Shown piece after piece: positions 38,029 to 47,293 of a stretch of DNA of 64,000 bases (its first letter is position 1; the number at the start of each line of letters is the position of its first letter). The DNA is taken from assembly GCF_018122595.1 (NCBI RefSeq), contig NZ_JAGRQH010000003.1, positions 186,001 through 250,000 on the forward strand. The letters run 5' to 3'. This DNA comes from Neokomagataea anthophila (GTDB taxonomy: Bacteria > Pseudomonadota > Alphaproteobacteria > Acetobacterales > Acetobacteraceae). The translations under genes and the position numbers were made by a program. The notes under the pieces were generated by a model. That model was given only the letters and a program-made list of their open reading frames with translations. It had not been told where the DNA came from and did no database searches.

Positions 38029-39816
38029 ATGATGACGTTTGCGCTCTCTCCGTCTGAACGTATTGCTGCTGTTCGTGCTGCTTGCAGTGCGGCCAGTGTT
38101 GATGGGTTTATTTTGCCACGTGGTGACGAATTTCTTGGTGAGTATGTTGCGCCATATGCTGAGCGTTTGGCGTGGCTGAGCGGTTTTACGGGGAGTGCGG
38201 GACTGGCAATCGTATTGCCGGGGAAAGCGGGGTTGTTTTCGGATGGTCGCTATACCGTGCAAATGGAGCAACAGGCACAGCATGATGTGTGGAGCCGGTG
38301 CCATATCATTGAGCACCCCCCTGCTGCTTGGCTTGCAGAGCATGCACAAGGTCTGTGCGTTGGGTACGATCCGAAATTAGTAAGCCGTGCCATGCTGAAT
38401 GCGTGGACGACGCCTGGTGTGACCTTTGTGCCTTTGGCGAGTAATCCGGTTGATCAAGCTTGGGCCGATCAACCACAAGCTCCGCAAAGTGTAGTCTTTC
38501 CGCAATCTGATGCGGATGCAGGGCAGAGTTCTGAAGAGAAGCGTCATCAGATTGCCGCGCAATTGCAAAAAGATGGCCATGACGCTGTGATTCTAGCGGA
38601 TTGTACGTCTCTTGCGTGGCTGCTGAATATCCGTGGTGATGATGTACCTCTGACGCCCGTGGCACAGGGTTATGCAGTGTTACGGTCAGATGCGCATGTA
38701 GAGTTGTTTATTGCGCCAGAACGCTTGGAAGCAGGTTTGGCGCAAGCGTTGGGGGATGAAGTTTCTGTACGCTCCCCAAAAGAATTGGCCATGAGCCTTG
38801 CTGAGCTTGGTGGTAATGTGGTCCGGATTGATCCCGCGACAACGCCGGTATGGTTTGAAACCGTTCTGGTGGCACATGGTGCTGAGATTGATCATGCGTC
38901 AGACCCTTGTACTTTGCCAAAAGCGATTAAAAACAGTGTTGAACAAGAAGGTTCACGTCGCGCTCATGCGCTAGACGCGATTGCTGTGACACGCTTTTTG
39001 TATTCGTTAACGCAGTCTGCTGCAGGTAAGCACGAAACGGAACTGTCGGATCGTTTGAATAGTTTTCGTGAGCAGCATGCCGATTATCGTGGGCAGAGTT
39101 TTGATGCGATCTCAGCATCTGGGCCGAATGCAGCTTTCCCGCATTATAAGGCGGAAGTAGGGCGTGATAGCGTTTTACCGGCTAATAGTGTGTATCTCAT
39201 TGATAGTGGTGGGCAATACCCGTTTGGTACGACGGATATTACGCGTACTGTATGGATCGGCCCTGAGCGCCCTTCGGATGCCGCGAAAGAAGCATTTACG
39301 CGCGTTTTGAAGGGAAATATTGCCCTGAGTTTGGCTCGTTTTCCAACGGGAACACCGGGTTATCGTTTGGACGCTCTTGCACGAGCATCCTTGTGGGATA
39401 TTGGGCTGGATTATGACCATGGCACGGGCCATGGAATTGGTAATTATTTATCGGTTCATGAAGGGCCGCAGAATATTTCGCCCGCGCCGCGTCCAACGGG
39501 TTTGGTGAACGGTATGATTGTTTCCAATGAACCGGGTTATTATGAACAAGGCGCATTTGGTATTCGGATTGAAAACCTTTTGCTGGTGAAGGATGTACAG
39601 CTTTCTGCAAAGGCGAAGCGCCCATTCTCAGAGTTTGAAGTTCTAACTTATGTGCCGATTGACCGTGCGTTGATTGAGTCCTCTTTGCTTGATGACCGTG
39701 AGCAAGCTTGGTTGAATGCATATCATCAAGAGGTTCTTAAACGTGTGGGCCCATCTCTTGATGGAGATGAGCGTGCATGGTTAGAAGTCGCTTGTCAGCC
39801 AGTTAAAGCCGGATAA
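38029..39816 (+). CDS. Xaa-Pro aminopeptidase (aminopeptidase P)
   Basis: A large, two-domain metallopeptidase of about 595 residues that removes an N-terminal residue before proline. The creatinase-like N-terminal domain contains WLSGFTGSAGLAIV; the pita-bread catalytic domain contains YLIDSGGQYPFGTTDITRT (two Asp ligands), GTGHGIGNYLSVHEGP (His) and ENLLLV after NEPGYY (Glu). The length matches the eukaryote-like long form of aminopeptidase P. Start choice between ATGs at 38029 and 38032 is uncertain; no strong ribosome-binding site is visible. Confidence 0.9.
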   Translation: MMTFALSPSERIAAVRAACSAASVDGFILPRGDEFLGEYVAPYAERLAWLSGFTGSAGLAIVLPGKAGLFSDGRYTVQMEQQAQHDVWSRCHIIEHPPAAWLAEHAQGLCVGYDPKLVSRAMLNAWTTPGVTFVPLASNPVDQAWADQPQAPQSVVFPQSDADAGQSSEEKRHQIAAQLQKDGHDAVILADCTSLAWLLNIRGDDVPLTPVAQGYAVLRSDAHVELFIAPERLEAGLAQALGDEVSVRSPKELAMSLAELGGNVVRIDPATTPVWFETVLVAHGAEIDHASDPCTLPKAIKNSVEQEGSRRAHALDAIAVTRFLYSLTQSAAGKHETELSDRLNSFREQHADYRGQSFDAISASGPNAAFPHYKAEVGRDSVLPANSVYLIDSGGQYPFGTTDITRTVWIGPERPSDAAKEAFTRVLKGNIALSLARFPTGTPGYRLDALARASLWDIGLDYDHGTGHGIGNYLSVHEGPQNISPAPRPTGLVNGMIVSNEPGYYEQGAFGIRIENLLLVKDVQLSAKAKRPFSEFEVLTYVPIDRALIESSLLDDREQAWLNAYHQEVLKRVGPSLDGDERAWLEVACQPVKAG

Positions 39817-39865
39817 CACAGCCCTATTAGGGGTTTCTTAAGGAAGATTGTGGAGATTAAGGCGC

Positions 39866-40621
39866 ATGACATGGCGCTTTGTCTCTACGATCTTTTTTTG
39901 TATGAACGTCCCTGCCCTTGCATATGGTGGGGATGAGACCGCGTGCCAGATTGCAGTGCAGCATGTGGAACATGAATCTGCGCTTCCGTTCGGGCTGTTA
40001 GGGGCTATTAGTACAGTTGAAAGTGGTCGCCATTTGACCAAAGAGATGCCGCGTATAGCGTGGCCATGGACGGTGAATGCTGAGGGAAAGGGCTATTTCT
40101 TTCCAAGTAAACAAAAAGCGATTGAGGCTGTTTTAGCCTTTCAACAACGCGGCCTGCATTCCATTGATGTGGGGTGTATGCAGATTAATTTGCATCATCA
40201 TGCTGAGGCATTTTCATCATTAGAGCAGGCATTTGACCCTGTGGAAAATGCACGTTACGCAGCCCATTTTCTTAAAGAGCTCAATAGTCAGCATCGTGGG
40301 TGGTTTGCAGCTACAGCCGCTTATCATTCTCTCACCCCGGGTTTGGGACAAGACTATGCCCGACATGTCTTTGCGGCATGGAAGGGCGGAGATGATTCGT
40401 ATCATCCTCCTGATTTTCTGCCTCAGGCCATTATGACATCAAGCGGGCCACGGGTGTTTATGCCTTTATTTGCGGCTCAACGGCCGCTTGTACGGCAGGT
40501 ACTGCCCGCTTTCCCGCTTTCTCATAACAGTATGATCGGAAGTGCCTCTGGGCTTGCGGAGAACACGGGGCGTAATTTGGCATCTTATCGTCGGGCGCCA
40601 ACACGTTTATGGCGCCAATAA
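39866..40621 (+). CDS. Secreted lytic-transglycosylase-like (SLT) protein
   Basis: Predicted periplasmic murein-degrading enzyme. A signal peptide (hydrophobic stretch ending in ALA) precedes a lysozyme-like SLT domain with the catalytic Glu in LLGAISTVESGRH, the GxMQIN motif (DVGCMQINLHHH) and the closing motif AATAAYHSLTPGLGQDYARHV. I use the ATG at 39866; a TTG at 39848 is in frame and closer to AGGAAG. The C-terminal 70 residues are not recognised. The gene stands between aminopeptidase P and the SMR transporter. Confidence 0.85.
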   Translation: MTWRFVSTIFFCMNVPALAYGGDETACQIAVQHVEHESALPFGLLGAISTVESGRHLTKEMPRIAWPWTVNAEGKGYFFPSKQKAIEAVLAFQQRGLHSIDVGCMQINLHHHAEAFSSLEQAFDPVENARYAAHFLKELNSQHRGWFAATAAYHSLTPGLGQDYARHVFAAWKGGDDSYHPPDFLPQAIMTSSGPRVFMPLFAAQRPLVRQVLPAFPLSHNSMIGSASGLAENTGRNLASYRRAPTRLWRQ

Positions 40622-40682
40622 CGACGGAATCTTGTAAGGAGAATTGCGTTTAAGGTGTATTGCCTTCTGGCAGGAGGAACTC

Positions 40683-41012
40683 GTGACGTATTTTTATCTT
40701 ATGATTGCCATTGTTGCTGAAACAATCGCGACTTCTTTGCTGAAGCAAAGTGAAGGCTTTACGCGTCTTGTCCCGACGCTCCTAATGGGCTGTGGTTATA
40801 TTGTTGCTTTTTATGCGCTGTCGCTGGCGTTAAAAGACATTCCCACCGGGGTGGCGTATGCAATTTGGTCTGGTATTGGTATTGTTTTGATTTCTGCCGT
40901 GGCTTGGGTTTTCCAAGGTCAGAAACTCGATATTCCCGCCATGATCGGTATGGCATTTATTATCGCCGGCGTGGTGATCATGAATGTGTTTTCAAAAACG
41001 GCAAGCCACTAA
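40683..41012 (+). CDS. Small multidrug resistance (SMR) transporter
   Basis: A four-helix inner-membrane drug/proton antiporter of 109 residues. The start GTG is preceded by AGGAGG at ideal distance. Glu at residue 13 (IAIVAETIATSLLKQSEGFTR) corresponds to the proton- and drug-binding Glu14 of EmrE. The later helices show GVAYAIWSGIGIVLIS and FIIAGVVIMNVFS, as in EmrE/Gdx-type proteins. Whether it exports drugs or guanidinium cannot be told from motifs alone. Confidence 0.9.
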   Translation: MTYFYLMIAIVAETIATSLLKQSEGFTRLVPTLLMGCGYIVAFYALSLALKDIPTGVAYAIWSGIGIVLISAVAWVFQGQKLDIPAMIGMAFIIAGVVIMNVFSKTASH

Positions 41013-41185
41013 GAGTATAGCTCATGTGCTACGGTGCTTCAAAAGTATTGTAGGGGATAATCTCCCGACAGTAACTGTTAAGCGCCGTTCAAACATTACA
41101 CCATCATGGTGTTGTACAAAGTCACAGTGAATAATGAGTGACTCTTATATAGGATAAATGATTTTTTATTGGGAAAATAAGTAAG

Positions 41186-41277
41186 TGGCGGAGGGGATGG
41201 GATTCGAACCCACGATACGAATTTCTCCGTATAACGGATTAGCAATCCGCCGCCTTCAGCCTCTCGGCCACCCCTCC
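41186..41277 (-). tRNA. tRNA-Ser (anticodon GCT)
   Basis: On the minus strand the acceptor stem GGAGGGG pairs with CCCCTCC, discriminator G, encoded CCA (ending at 41186). The anticodon loop TTGCTAA gives GCT, and the long variable arm (TTATACGGAGAAATTCGTAT region) is typical of tRNA-Ser. Total 92 bases. Confidence 0.97.
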
Positions 41278-41315
41278 GCAGGAAACGCTGTTTTTATGCA
41301 GCGTTTGCAGGAGTG

Positions 41316-41344
41316 TTACTAGGGGGAAATTCCTTGCAGGTCAA
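41316..41344 (-). promoter_or_regulatory. Sigma70-type promoter for tRNA-Ser
   Basis: On the minus strand TTGACC (41344-41339) and TAGTAA (41321-41316) are 17 bases apart, about 39 bases upstream of the mature tRNA-Ser. The sequence also forms part of a CTAGGGGG/CCCCCTAG hairpin (41319-41353). Confidence 0.6.
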
Positions 41345-41366
41345 ACCCCCTAGAGCACTTTTTTTT
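41319..41366 (+). terminator. Plus-strand hairpin with T-run, overlapping the tRNA-Ser promoter
   Basis: CTAGGGGG (41319-41326) pairs with CCCCCTAG (41346-41353), then five bases and eight T (41359-41366). On the plus strand this looks like an intrinsic terminator that would stop rightward transcription before the end of gatB. On the minus strand it lies inside the tRNA promoter. Confidence 0.5.
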
Positions 41367-41370
41367 AAAT

Positions 41371-42828
41371 TTATGCGTCTAACAACTTACGTAGAACGTC
41401 ATTGACCATTGCGGGGTTTGCTTTCCCCTTCATAGCCTTCATGGATTGACCAACGAAGAAGCCAAAGAGCTTGTCCTTGCCGCTCTTATATTGCTCAACC
41501 TTATCAGCATTTGCTTCTAAGATGGCATTGATAGCCGCTTCAATTGCGCCCGTATCTGTAACCTGACGCAAGCCTTTACGCTCGACAATGGCGCTGGCGG
41601 AATCACCCGTCTCGACCATGTCTTCCAGCACTTCTTTCGCGATCTTACCGTTAATGGTTGAATCGGAAATCAGGCCGAGCAGCTCACGCAGACCTTCAGC
41701 GCTGACGGGGCTGTCTTCAATGGTGCGGCCTGTACGGTTCAGCGCGCCGAAGAAGTCACCCAAGATCCAGTTGGTGGCCAAGCGTGCATCGGCACCCTTC
41801 GCTACGGTCTCATAAAAATCCGCAACAGCTTGCTCAGCTGTCAGAACGCCGGATTCATAACGTGAGATGCCGTATTCTTTTTCCAGACGGGCGCGCTTGT
41901 CTTCCGGTAGCTCTGGCAGAGCAGCCTTTAGCTCATCCACCCAAGATTGTTCAATTTCAAGCGGCAGCAGGTCTGGGTCAGGGAAGTAGCGGTAGTCATG
42001 CGCGTCTTCCTTGCTGCGGAGGGAGCGCGTTTCTAAGCGGATATGGTCAAACAGGCGGGTTTCCTGATCAACTTCACCACCATTTTCCCAGATTTCAACC
42101 TGACGGCGCGCTTCAACTTCGATGGACTGCATCACGTAGCGAATAGAATTGACGTTCTTAATTTCGCAGCGTGTACGGAAGCCTTCTTCACCGGGGCGAC
42201 GCACGGAAACGTTCACGTCGGCGCGCATGGAGCCTTCTTCCATGTTGCCGTCACAGGTGCCGATGTAACGCAGAATTTGGCGCAGCTTACGCAGGTAAGC
42301 GCCGGCTTCCTCTGGGCAGCGAATGTCTGGCTCGCTCACGATTTCCATCAGAGCCACACCGGCACGGTTGAGGTCAATGAAAGAGCGTGTCGGGTCCTGA
42401 TCGTGGATCGATTTGCCAGCATCTTGCTCCAGATGTAGGCGTGTTACGCCGATTTCGCGCGTGCTGCCGTCGGGTAGATCTACAACGACCACGCCCTTCC
42501 CGACGATCGGATGCGCAAACTGACTGATCTGATACCCAGTTGGAAGGTCAGCGTAGAAGTAATTTTTACGGTCAAAGCGGCTGAACAAATTGATTTCAGC
42601 ATTCAGGCCAAGACCCGTACGAACAGCTTGCGCAACGCATTCAGCGTTTAGCACCGGCAACATGCCGGGGAAGCCAGCATCCACAAGGCTAACATGCGTG
42701 TTTGGCTCGCCGCCATAGGTGGCGGATGCCCCGGAGAACAGCTTGGCTTGGCTAATAACCTGTGCGTGGACTTCAAGGCCGACAACAATTTCCCAATCGC
42801 CGGTGTTGCCAGTGATAACGGTGCTCAT
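41371..42828 (-). CDS. gatB: Asp-tRNA(Asn)/Glu-tRNA(Gln) amidotransferase subunit B
   Basis: Subunit of the GatCAB complex that amidates misacylated Glu-tRNA-Gln and Asp-tRNA-Asn. The 485-residue protein shows VGLEVHAQ near the start, [13 protein letters not shown], the kinase-domain motif [34 protein letters not shown], and a C-terminal YqeY-like tail ([16 protein letters not shown]). The start overlaps the gatA stop by four bases. The use of GatCAB implies that the genome may lack one of the direct synthetases. Confidence 0.98.
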   Translation of the reverse strand: MSTVITGNTGDWEIVVGLEVHAQVISQAKLFSGASATYGGEPNTHVSLVDAGFPGMLPVLNAECVAQAVRTGLGLNAEINLFSRFDRKNYFYADLPTGYQISQFAHPIVGKGVVVVDLPDGSTREIGVTRLHLEQDAGKSIHDQDPTRSFIDLNRAGVALMEIVSEPDIRCPEEAGAYLRKLRQILRYIGTCDGNMEEGSMRADVNVSVRRPGEEGFRTRCEIKNVNSIRYVMQSIEVEARRQVEIWENGGEVDQETRLFDHIRLETRSLRSKEDAHDYRYFPDPDLLPLEIEQSWVDELKAALPELPEDKRARLEKEYGISRYESGVLTAEQAVADFYETVAKGADARLATNWILGDFFGALNRTGRTIEDSPVSAEGLRELLGLISDSTINGKIAKEVLEDMVETGDSASAIVERKGLRQVTDTGAIEAAINAILEANADKVEQYKSGKDKLFGFFVGQSMKAMKGKANPAMVNDVLRKLLDA

Positions 42829-44312
42829 GCTGGGTTCCCTGCGTGAATGGTTGGTCGGTGCGTGAAGGAAGCTGCTTGTTCCAGCACATGGCCTGCGGCA
42901 ATCAGCGTTTCTTCATCAAAGAATTTGCCGATGAGTTGCAGGCCTAGTGGTAGTCCCTGCCCGTCCAGCCCTGCCGGAACGGAGAGAGCAGGCACACCCG
43001 CCATGCTGGCTGGAACTGTGAAGACGTCGTTGAGATACATCTGAACAGGGTCGGATGGCTTCTCGTTGAGGGCGAAGGCGCTGGATGGTGCTGTTGGCGT
43101 CAGCAGAACATCCACATCTTCATAGGCTTTTAGGAAGTCTTGCTGGATCAGCGTACGGACCTTCTGAGCGCGCAGGTAGTATGCGTCATAATATCCTGAT
43201 GATAGAACATGCGTACCAAGGAGAATACGGCGCTTTACTTCTTCACCAAAGCCGGCAGCACGGCTTGCTTCGTACATAGCATCGAGTGAATCTGCCTTCA
43301 CACGTGCGCCGAAACGGAGGCCGTCATAGCGGGCAAGGTTGGATGATGCCTCTGCAAGAGCGGCGATATAATAGGTTGGCAGGCCGTATTTGGTGTGCGG
43401 CAGAGAGACTTCTTTGATCTCTGCACCTGCTTCACGCAGCCAGTTGATGCCTTGTTGCCACAATGCTTCAATTTCGGCAGGCATGCCGTCTGCATGATAT
43501 TCCTTCGGAATGCCCACGCGCAGCCCTTTGACGCCACGGTTCAATGCGGCTTCATAATTGGGGACAGGTGTATCAACACTTGTGGAATCACGCTGGTCGA
43601 AACCCGCCATAGAGCGCAGAAGAATAGCGCAATCCTGAAGGTTGCGTGCCATCGGGCCTGCTTGGTCAAGTGAGCTTGCGAAGGCGATTGTGCCGAAACG
43701 TGAGCAACGGCCATAGGTTGGCTTAATGCCTGCAATACCCGTATATGCTGCGGGCTGACGGATGGAGCCGCCCGTATCAGTGCCTGTTGCGCCAAGCACG
43801 AGGCCAGCCGCTACCGCAGCGGCAGAACCGCCGGATGACCCGCCAGGAACGAGGTTCTCATCAGAGCCTTTGCGCTTCCAAGGGTTGATAGCCGGGCCGA
43901 ATGCAGAATTCAGATTGCCAGAACCCATAGCAAATTCGTCGAGGTTCAACTTGCCGAGGAACACGGCGCCATCACGCAGCAGGTTGCCGGTGACGGTGCT
44001 TTCATAAGGCGGCACGAAATCACGCAGAATGTTGCTGGCTGCCGTGGTGCGTGTGCCGTTGGTGCAGAACAGGTCTTTAATGCCCAAGGGCAGACCGCAA
44101 AGCTCCCCGCCCTCACCTTTTGCTAGCGTTGCATCAGCGGCATCAGCGGCTTTGAGCGCGCTTTCTGGCGTGGTGGTGATGAAGCTATTGAGCGTACCAT
44201 CAAGGCGCTCAATGGCAGACAAATGGGCTTCGGTCAGTTCGCGTGCGGATACTTTGCGCGCGCGCAGGGCATCACGTGCGGAAGCAAGTGTGTAATCAAA
44301 CGGAGTAGACAT
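42825..44312 (-). CDS. gatA: Asp-tRNA(Asn)/Glu-tRNA(Gln) amidotransferase subunit A
   Basis: Amidase-signature subunit that releases ammonia from glutamine for GatB. The Lys-Ser-Ser catalytic triad is visible in [23 protein letters not shown] and [12 protein letters not shown]. The 495-residue length and the C-terminal [19 protein letters not shown] are usual. It overlaps gatB at its 3' end and begins at the base where gatC ends, forming one operon. Confidence 0.98.
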   Translation of the reverse strand: MSTPFDYTLASARDALRARKVSARELTEAHLSAIERLDGTLNSFITTTPESALKAADAADATLAKGEGGELCGLPLGIKDLFCTNGTRTTAASNILRDFVPPYESTVTGNLLRDGAVFLGKLNLDEFAMGSGNLNSAFGPAINPWKRKGSDENLVPGGSSGGSAAAVAAGLVLGATGTDTGGSIRQPAAYTGIAGIKPTYGRCSRFGTIAFASSLDQAGPMARNLQDCAILLRSMAGFDQRDSTSVDTPVPNYEAALNRGVKGLRVGIPKEYHADGMPAEIEALWQQGINWLREAGAEIKEVSLPHTKYGLPTYYIAALAEASSNLARYDGLRFGARVKADSLDAMYEASRAAGFGEEVKRRILLGTHVLSSGYYDAYYLRAQKVRTLIQQDFLKAYEDVDVLLTPTAPSSAFALNEKPSDPVQMYLNDVFTVPASMAGVPALSVPAGLDGQGLPLGLQLIGKFFDEETLIAAGHVLEQAASFTHRPTIHAGNPA

Positions 44313-44599
44313 TATTCAACGACCTTAGGCACGGTGAAATACGGACCTTCACGGTCGGGGGCGTTGGATAGGACGTCATCAGGGCGTTCACCATCCGTAA
44401 TGCGGTCTTCACGAAGGCGCGGCTTCGCAAGACCTGTGCCGATCATCGGCGGAACGTCCGTGACGTCCAGTTCATTAAGTTGCTCAACCCAGTCGATGAT
44501 GGAGCCCATATCTTTTTGCAGGGCTTCCACTTCAGCGGGAGCAAGACCAATACGTGCCAGTCTGGCAGTGCGTAAAACCGTTTTCGCGTCGAGCGACAT
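44312..44599 (-). CDS. gatC: Asp-tRNA(Asn)/Glu-tRNA(Gln) amidotransferase subunit C
   Basis: A 95-residue scaffold subunit with the GatC pattern: [54 protein letters not shown] and a [20 protein letters not shown] end. It is the first gene of the gatC-gatA-gatB operon. The divergent ruvX lies 69 bases away. Confidence 0.97.
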   Translation of the reverse strand: MSLDAKTVLRTARLARIGLAPAEVEALQKDMGSIIDWVEQLNELDVTDVPPMIGTGLAKPRLREDRITDGERPDDVLSNAPDREGPYFTVPKVVE

Positions 44600-44668
44600 G
44601 AAGATTCCTGAGTGAAAGGAAATTAAAGAGTGGCTTTTCAGCCTCAGGATAGATCATAACGCCGTGTT

Positions 44669-45145
44669 ATGTCCCTGTTCAATCCACAAGACTTACGTAT
44701 CAGCTTAAAGGCTGGTCAACGCGTGCTCGGAATCGATCCCGGAGCACGTACAATCGGCCTCGCATTGACCGACGTGTCTTTAATGCTGGCCTCTCCTTTT
44801 GCTTCTTTGAAGCGCCGGAAACTTGGCGAAAATGCTAAGGAAATTGCCGATATTATTGCCCGCCAAGATATTGGTGGCTTGGTTGTCGGTCTGCCATTAG
44901 GGCTGGATGGAAGTTTTGGTCCGGCGGCACGGGCAGCATCCGATTGGACAGAGGCATTGTCAGAGCGCGTTGGGGTGCCGGCCTGCGTGTGGGATGAGCG
45001 GCTCTCATCCAGTGCGGTGAATCGCTTTTTGATCAGTGAAGCTGATATGACTCGCGCACGCCGTGCGGAAGTCGTCGATAAAATGGCAGCAAGTTATATG
45101 CTGCAAGGGTGGCTGGAGGCCTCTGAGCCGCCAGCCGATTACTAA
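44669..45145 (+). CDS. ruvX: Putative pre-16S rRNA nuclease / Holliday-junction resolvase-like YqgF
   Basis: A 158-residue RNase H-fold protein. The first acidic motif VLGIDPGARTIGLALTD, the central VVGLPLGLDGSFGPAA, and VWDERLSSSAVNRFL are diagnostic of YqgF/RuvX. The family is implicated in 16S rRNA 5' processing. It is divergent from gatC and convergent with the lipoprotein gene. Confidence 0.94.
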   Translation: MSLFNPQDLRISLKAGQRVLGIDPGARTIGLALTDVSLMLASPFASLKRRKLGENAKEIADIIARQDIGGLVVGLPLGLDGSFGPAARAASDWTEALSERVGVPACVWDERLSSSAVNRFLISEADMTRARRAEVVDKMAASYMLQGWLEASEPPADY

Positions 45146-45167
45146 AAATTTGAAGTGATGGGTGGGT

Positions 45168-45614
45168 TTACCACCCATACCCTCCAAAACCTGGGCCAAA
45201 GCCAGGTCCCATACCAAAGCCGGGCCCCCATCCGCCCCATGCGCCCCAATTCCAGTTGGCGTCATTATATTCTTGGGCAGTCATTTGCTGTTCATCAGCA
45301 AGGTTTTGTTGCTGTTGATACTGTTGGTAGCGACCATAGGCGTCTTGTGAGCCGACATAGAGGCAATCACAGACTGTTGGGTCAGAATATACATAATTGA
45401 CCGTGTCGCCGCTGATACGGCGCAGGAACCGGTGCGATGGAAGGCGCTTGAGCATGCTGAGACGCTCTGGTGTGTTTGCAGGTTTGGCGACGAAACCTGC
45501 TGCGGCGAGATGGTCTTCTTTGTCACTGACCATTTGTTGTGTCGATTCGCACGCAGTGAGAGCAAGAAAGCTCGTCAGGACAAGTGCGGCGGTAGCTTTT
45601 GCTTTGATGGACAT
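45168..45614 (-). CDS. Lipoprotein with Trp/Gly-rich C-terminal tail
   Basis: A 148-residue protein beginning with a signal peptide and lipobox LTAC, then a domain with SMLKRLPSHRFLRRI and YVYSDPTVCDCLYVGSQDAYGRYQQYQ. The tail is unusual: NWNWGAWGGWGPGFGM followed by GPGFG repeats to the last Trp. The start ATG (45614) has GAGGAG close upstream; the frame extends further but without support. I do not recognise a named family. The tail may bind a partner or the outer membrane, but this is unproved. It converges on ruvX. Confidence 0.75.
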   Translation of the reverse strand: MSIKAKATAALVLTSFLALTACESTQQMVSDKEDHLAAAGFVAKPANTPERLSMLKRLPSHRFLRRISGDTVNYVYSDPTVCDCLYVGSQDAYGRYQQYQQQQNLADEQQMTAQEYNDANWNWGAWGGWGPGFGMGPGFGPGFGGYGW

Positions 45615-45894
45615 AAAAGTCTCCTCGCCAGACGTCTTAGTAGGACAACGGAGACAACTATAGTCCAGTTTCTGTGGAAGGTTGGTGACAAAAAATTTAA
45701 GTTTCTTGTGCTCTTGTTTGCACGTCTGAAATGCATAAAAAATTGGAAAAGAAAAATTTAATGACATTTTTGGGGCGGGGTGAAGATTTTTGCCCAGAAG
45801 AGAGCCGTTTTTTGAAAAATGCCCTGACAAGGGGTGATTGACTTTTAGTGGTAAGCTAGGCCTCATCATCTCAGTTTTAGAAAGGGCTATGATC

Positions 45895-46140
45895 ATGGCT
45901 GAAGAAGAAGTTGCAGGTTACCTGATCCGTCGTGAACTCGAAAACGGTGACGAAGAGTTCTGGAATGTTGATAACGGCTGGGTTTCTGATCCAGGTGAAT
46001 CTGAGCTGTATGAAGAGGAAGACGCAGCTTCCGCTCAAGCAGATGAGCTTCGCGCAAAAGATACGCTCGTCGTGACGGTTGAAGAAGTTTACTTCGACGA
46101 TGAAGAGTATGTCGACGAAGATCACGACGACGAAGCCTGA
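45895..46140 (+). CDS. Small acidic protein of unknown function
   Basis: An 81-residue, strongly acidic protein (many Asp and Glu, ending in VDEDHDDEA). It begins MAEEEVAGYLIRRELENGDEEFWNVDNGWVSDPGES, a short beta-rich sequence. The frame extends upstream to 45838, but AAAGGG places the start at 45895. No signal peptide is seen. I do not recognise the family. It reads away from the lipoprotein gene and is followed by a clear hairpin. Confidence 0.7.
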   Translation: MAEEEVAGYLIRRELENGDEEFWNVDNGWVSDPGESELYEEEDAASAQADELRAKDTLVVTVEEVYFDDEEYVDEDHDDEA

Positions 46141-46148
46141 TTTAGGCC

Positions 46149-46192
46149 CCTCGCCTGTAATGACAGCGTGCTGTCTTATGGGCGAGGATATT
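46149..46192 (+). terminator. Terminator-like two-tier hairpin after the acidic protein
   Basis: CCTCGCC (46149-46155) pairs with GGCGAGG (46181-46187), with an inner stem GACAGC/GCTGTC (46162-46175). It is followed by ATATTTT, a moderate T-rich tail. Confidence 0.7.
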
Positions 46193-46288
46193 TTGAATGG
46201 CTTTTTAAGCGCGTAACGCTGAAACGAAAATTCAACATTTTCGTTTTTAATTACTGATTTATTTTTTTTGATTGAGGACCGAGCCGGG

Positions 46289-46363
46289 TGGTGGGCGCAA
46301 CAGGGATTGAACCTGTGACCCCTACCATGTCAAGGTAGTGCTCTACCGCTGAGCTATGCGCCC
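46289..46363 (-). tRNA. tRNA-Val (anticodon GAC)
   Basis: On the minus strand GGGCGCA pairs with TGCGCCC, discriminator A, encoded CCA. The anticodon loop TTGACAT in stem CTACC/GGTAG gives GAC. Near-identical in sequence to the tRNA-Val at 48523 except around the anticodon arm. Confidence 0.97.
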
Positions 46364-46381
46364 TCCGGCTCGGTGAGGTGG

Positions 46382-46410
46382 TGTTTAGCTGTATTCGTGG
46401 GGGGTGACAA
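46382..46410 (-). promoter_or_regulatory. Sigma70-type promoter for tRNA-Val (GAC)
   Basis: TTGTCA (46410-46405) and TAAACA (46387-46382) on the minus strand are separated by 17 bases, 18 bases upstream of the mature tRNA. Confidence 0.6.
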
Positions 46411-46438
46411 CCCCTTAAAAATAAAAAATTATCATTGA

Positions 46439-47284
46439 ATGCGATTTTCTTCTCCCCCCTCCTTTGTGTCGGTCGAAAAACCTCGATTTTCTGCCGTTAA
46501 ACCACTTTTGGTGTCCTCCCCACATTCTGGTCGTTGTTATCCAGAGCCTTTTTTAGTGTCCTCCTGTTTGTCTGAGGCCTCTTTGCGGCGCACAGAAGAT
46601 CGTCTGATGGACTGGTTTTGTGATGGATTATCCGAAGAGGGTGTAACGGTAATTAAAACGTCCTTGCCCCGTGTTTGGTGCGATGTGAACCGGGGTTGCG
46701 CTGAAGTTGATGAGCGTATGTTTCGCCCGCCTCCTATAGGCCGTAGTTTTGAGCGTACAGATAAAGTCCGTGCGGGGTTTGGGGTTATTCCGCGTCTCGC
46801 TTCGCACTCAATACCAATTTATACGCATTGTTTGCCGCTGGAGGAGTTGGATCAAAGACTCTCCGCTGGGTGGTTTCCTTATCATGCGGCTGTAGAGCGT
46901 GAACTGGCGTGTTTGTCCCATCAATACAGCCGGGGCGTTGTGTTATTAGATATGCACTCTATGCCCCCTCTCCCAATTTCTGCGCCGTGCGATATTGTTT
47001 TGGGAGACCTTCATGGGCGTTCGTGTGATTTTGAGATCATGGCCGCTGTACGAGGATTTTTTCAAAAACGTGGTTATGCCGTACGGCTTAATGCTCCTTA
47101 TGCAGGAGGATATATTACTCAGCATTATGGTCGACCGACGAAAGGCCAGCACGCATTGCAAGTTGAAATAAATCGTTCCTGCTATTTGAATATGAATACT
47201 TATGAGTTGTCTAAAAATGCAGAGCTCGTAAAGCGTGATATACGTGATATGATATGCTTTGTAGCGGATGAGATAATGAAATAG
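46439..47284 (+). CDS. N-formylglutamate amidohydrolase family protein
   Basis: A 281-residue hydrolase of the FGase family, which removes the formyl group from N-formylglutamate in histidine catabolism or acts on related N-acyl substrates. Visible features: VSSPHSGRCYPEPF with the His-Ser pair, a mid-protein DMHSMPP metal-binding motif, LGDLHGRSCD, and YITQHYGRPTKGQHALQVEINRSCYL. It precedes the deoxyribosyltransferase gene by nine bases. No other histidine-degradation (hut) gene is in the window, so substrate is inferred from the family only. Confidence 0.85.
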   Translation: MRFSSPPSFVSVEKPRFSAVKPLLVSSPHSGRCYPEPFLVSSCLSEASLRRTEDRLMDWFCDGLSEEGVTVIKTSLPRVWCDVNRGCAEVDERMFRPPPIGRSFERTDKVRAGFGVIPRLASHSIPIYTHCLPLEELDQRLSAGWFPYHAAVERELACLSHQYSRGVVLLDMHSMPPLPISAPCDIVLGDLHGRSCDFEIMAAVRGFFQKRGYAVRLNAPYAGGYITQHYGRPTKGQHALQVEINRSCYLNMNTYELSKNAELVKRDIRDMICFVADEIMK

Positions 47285-47293
47285 GACTTTTGC

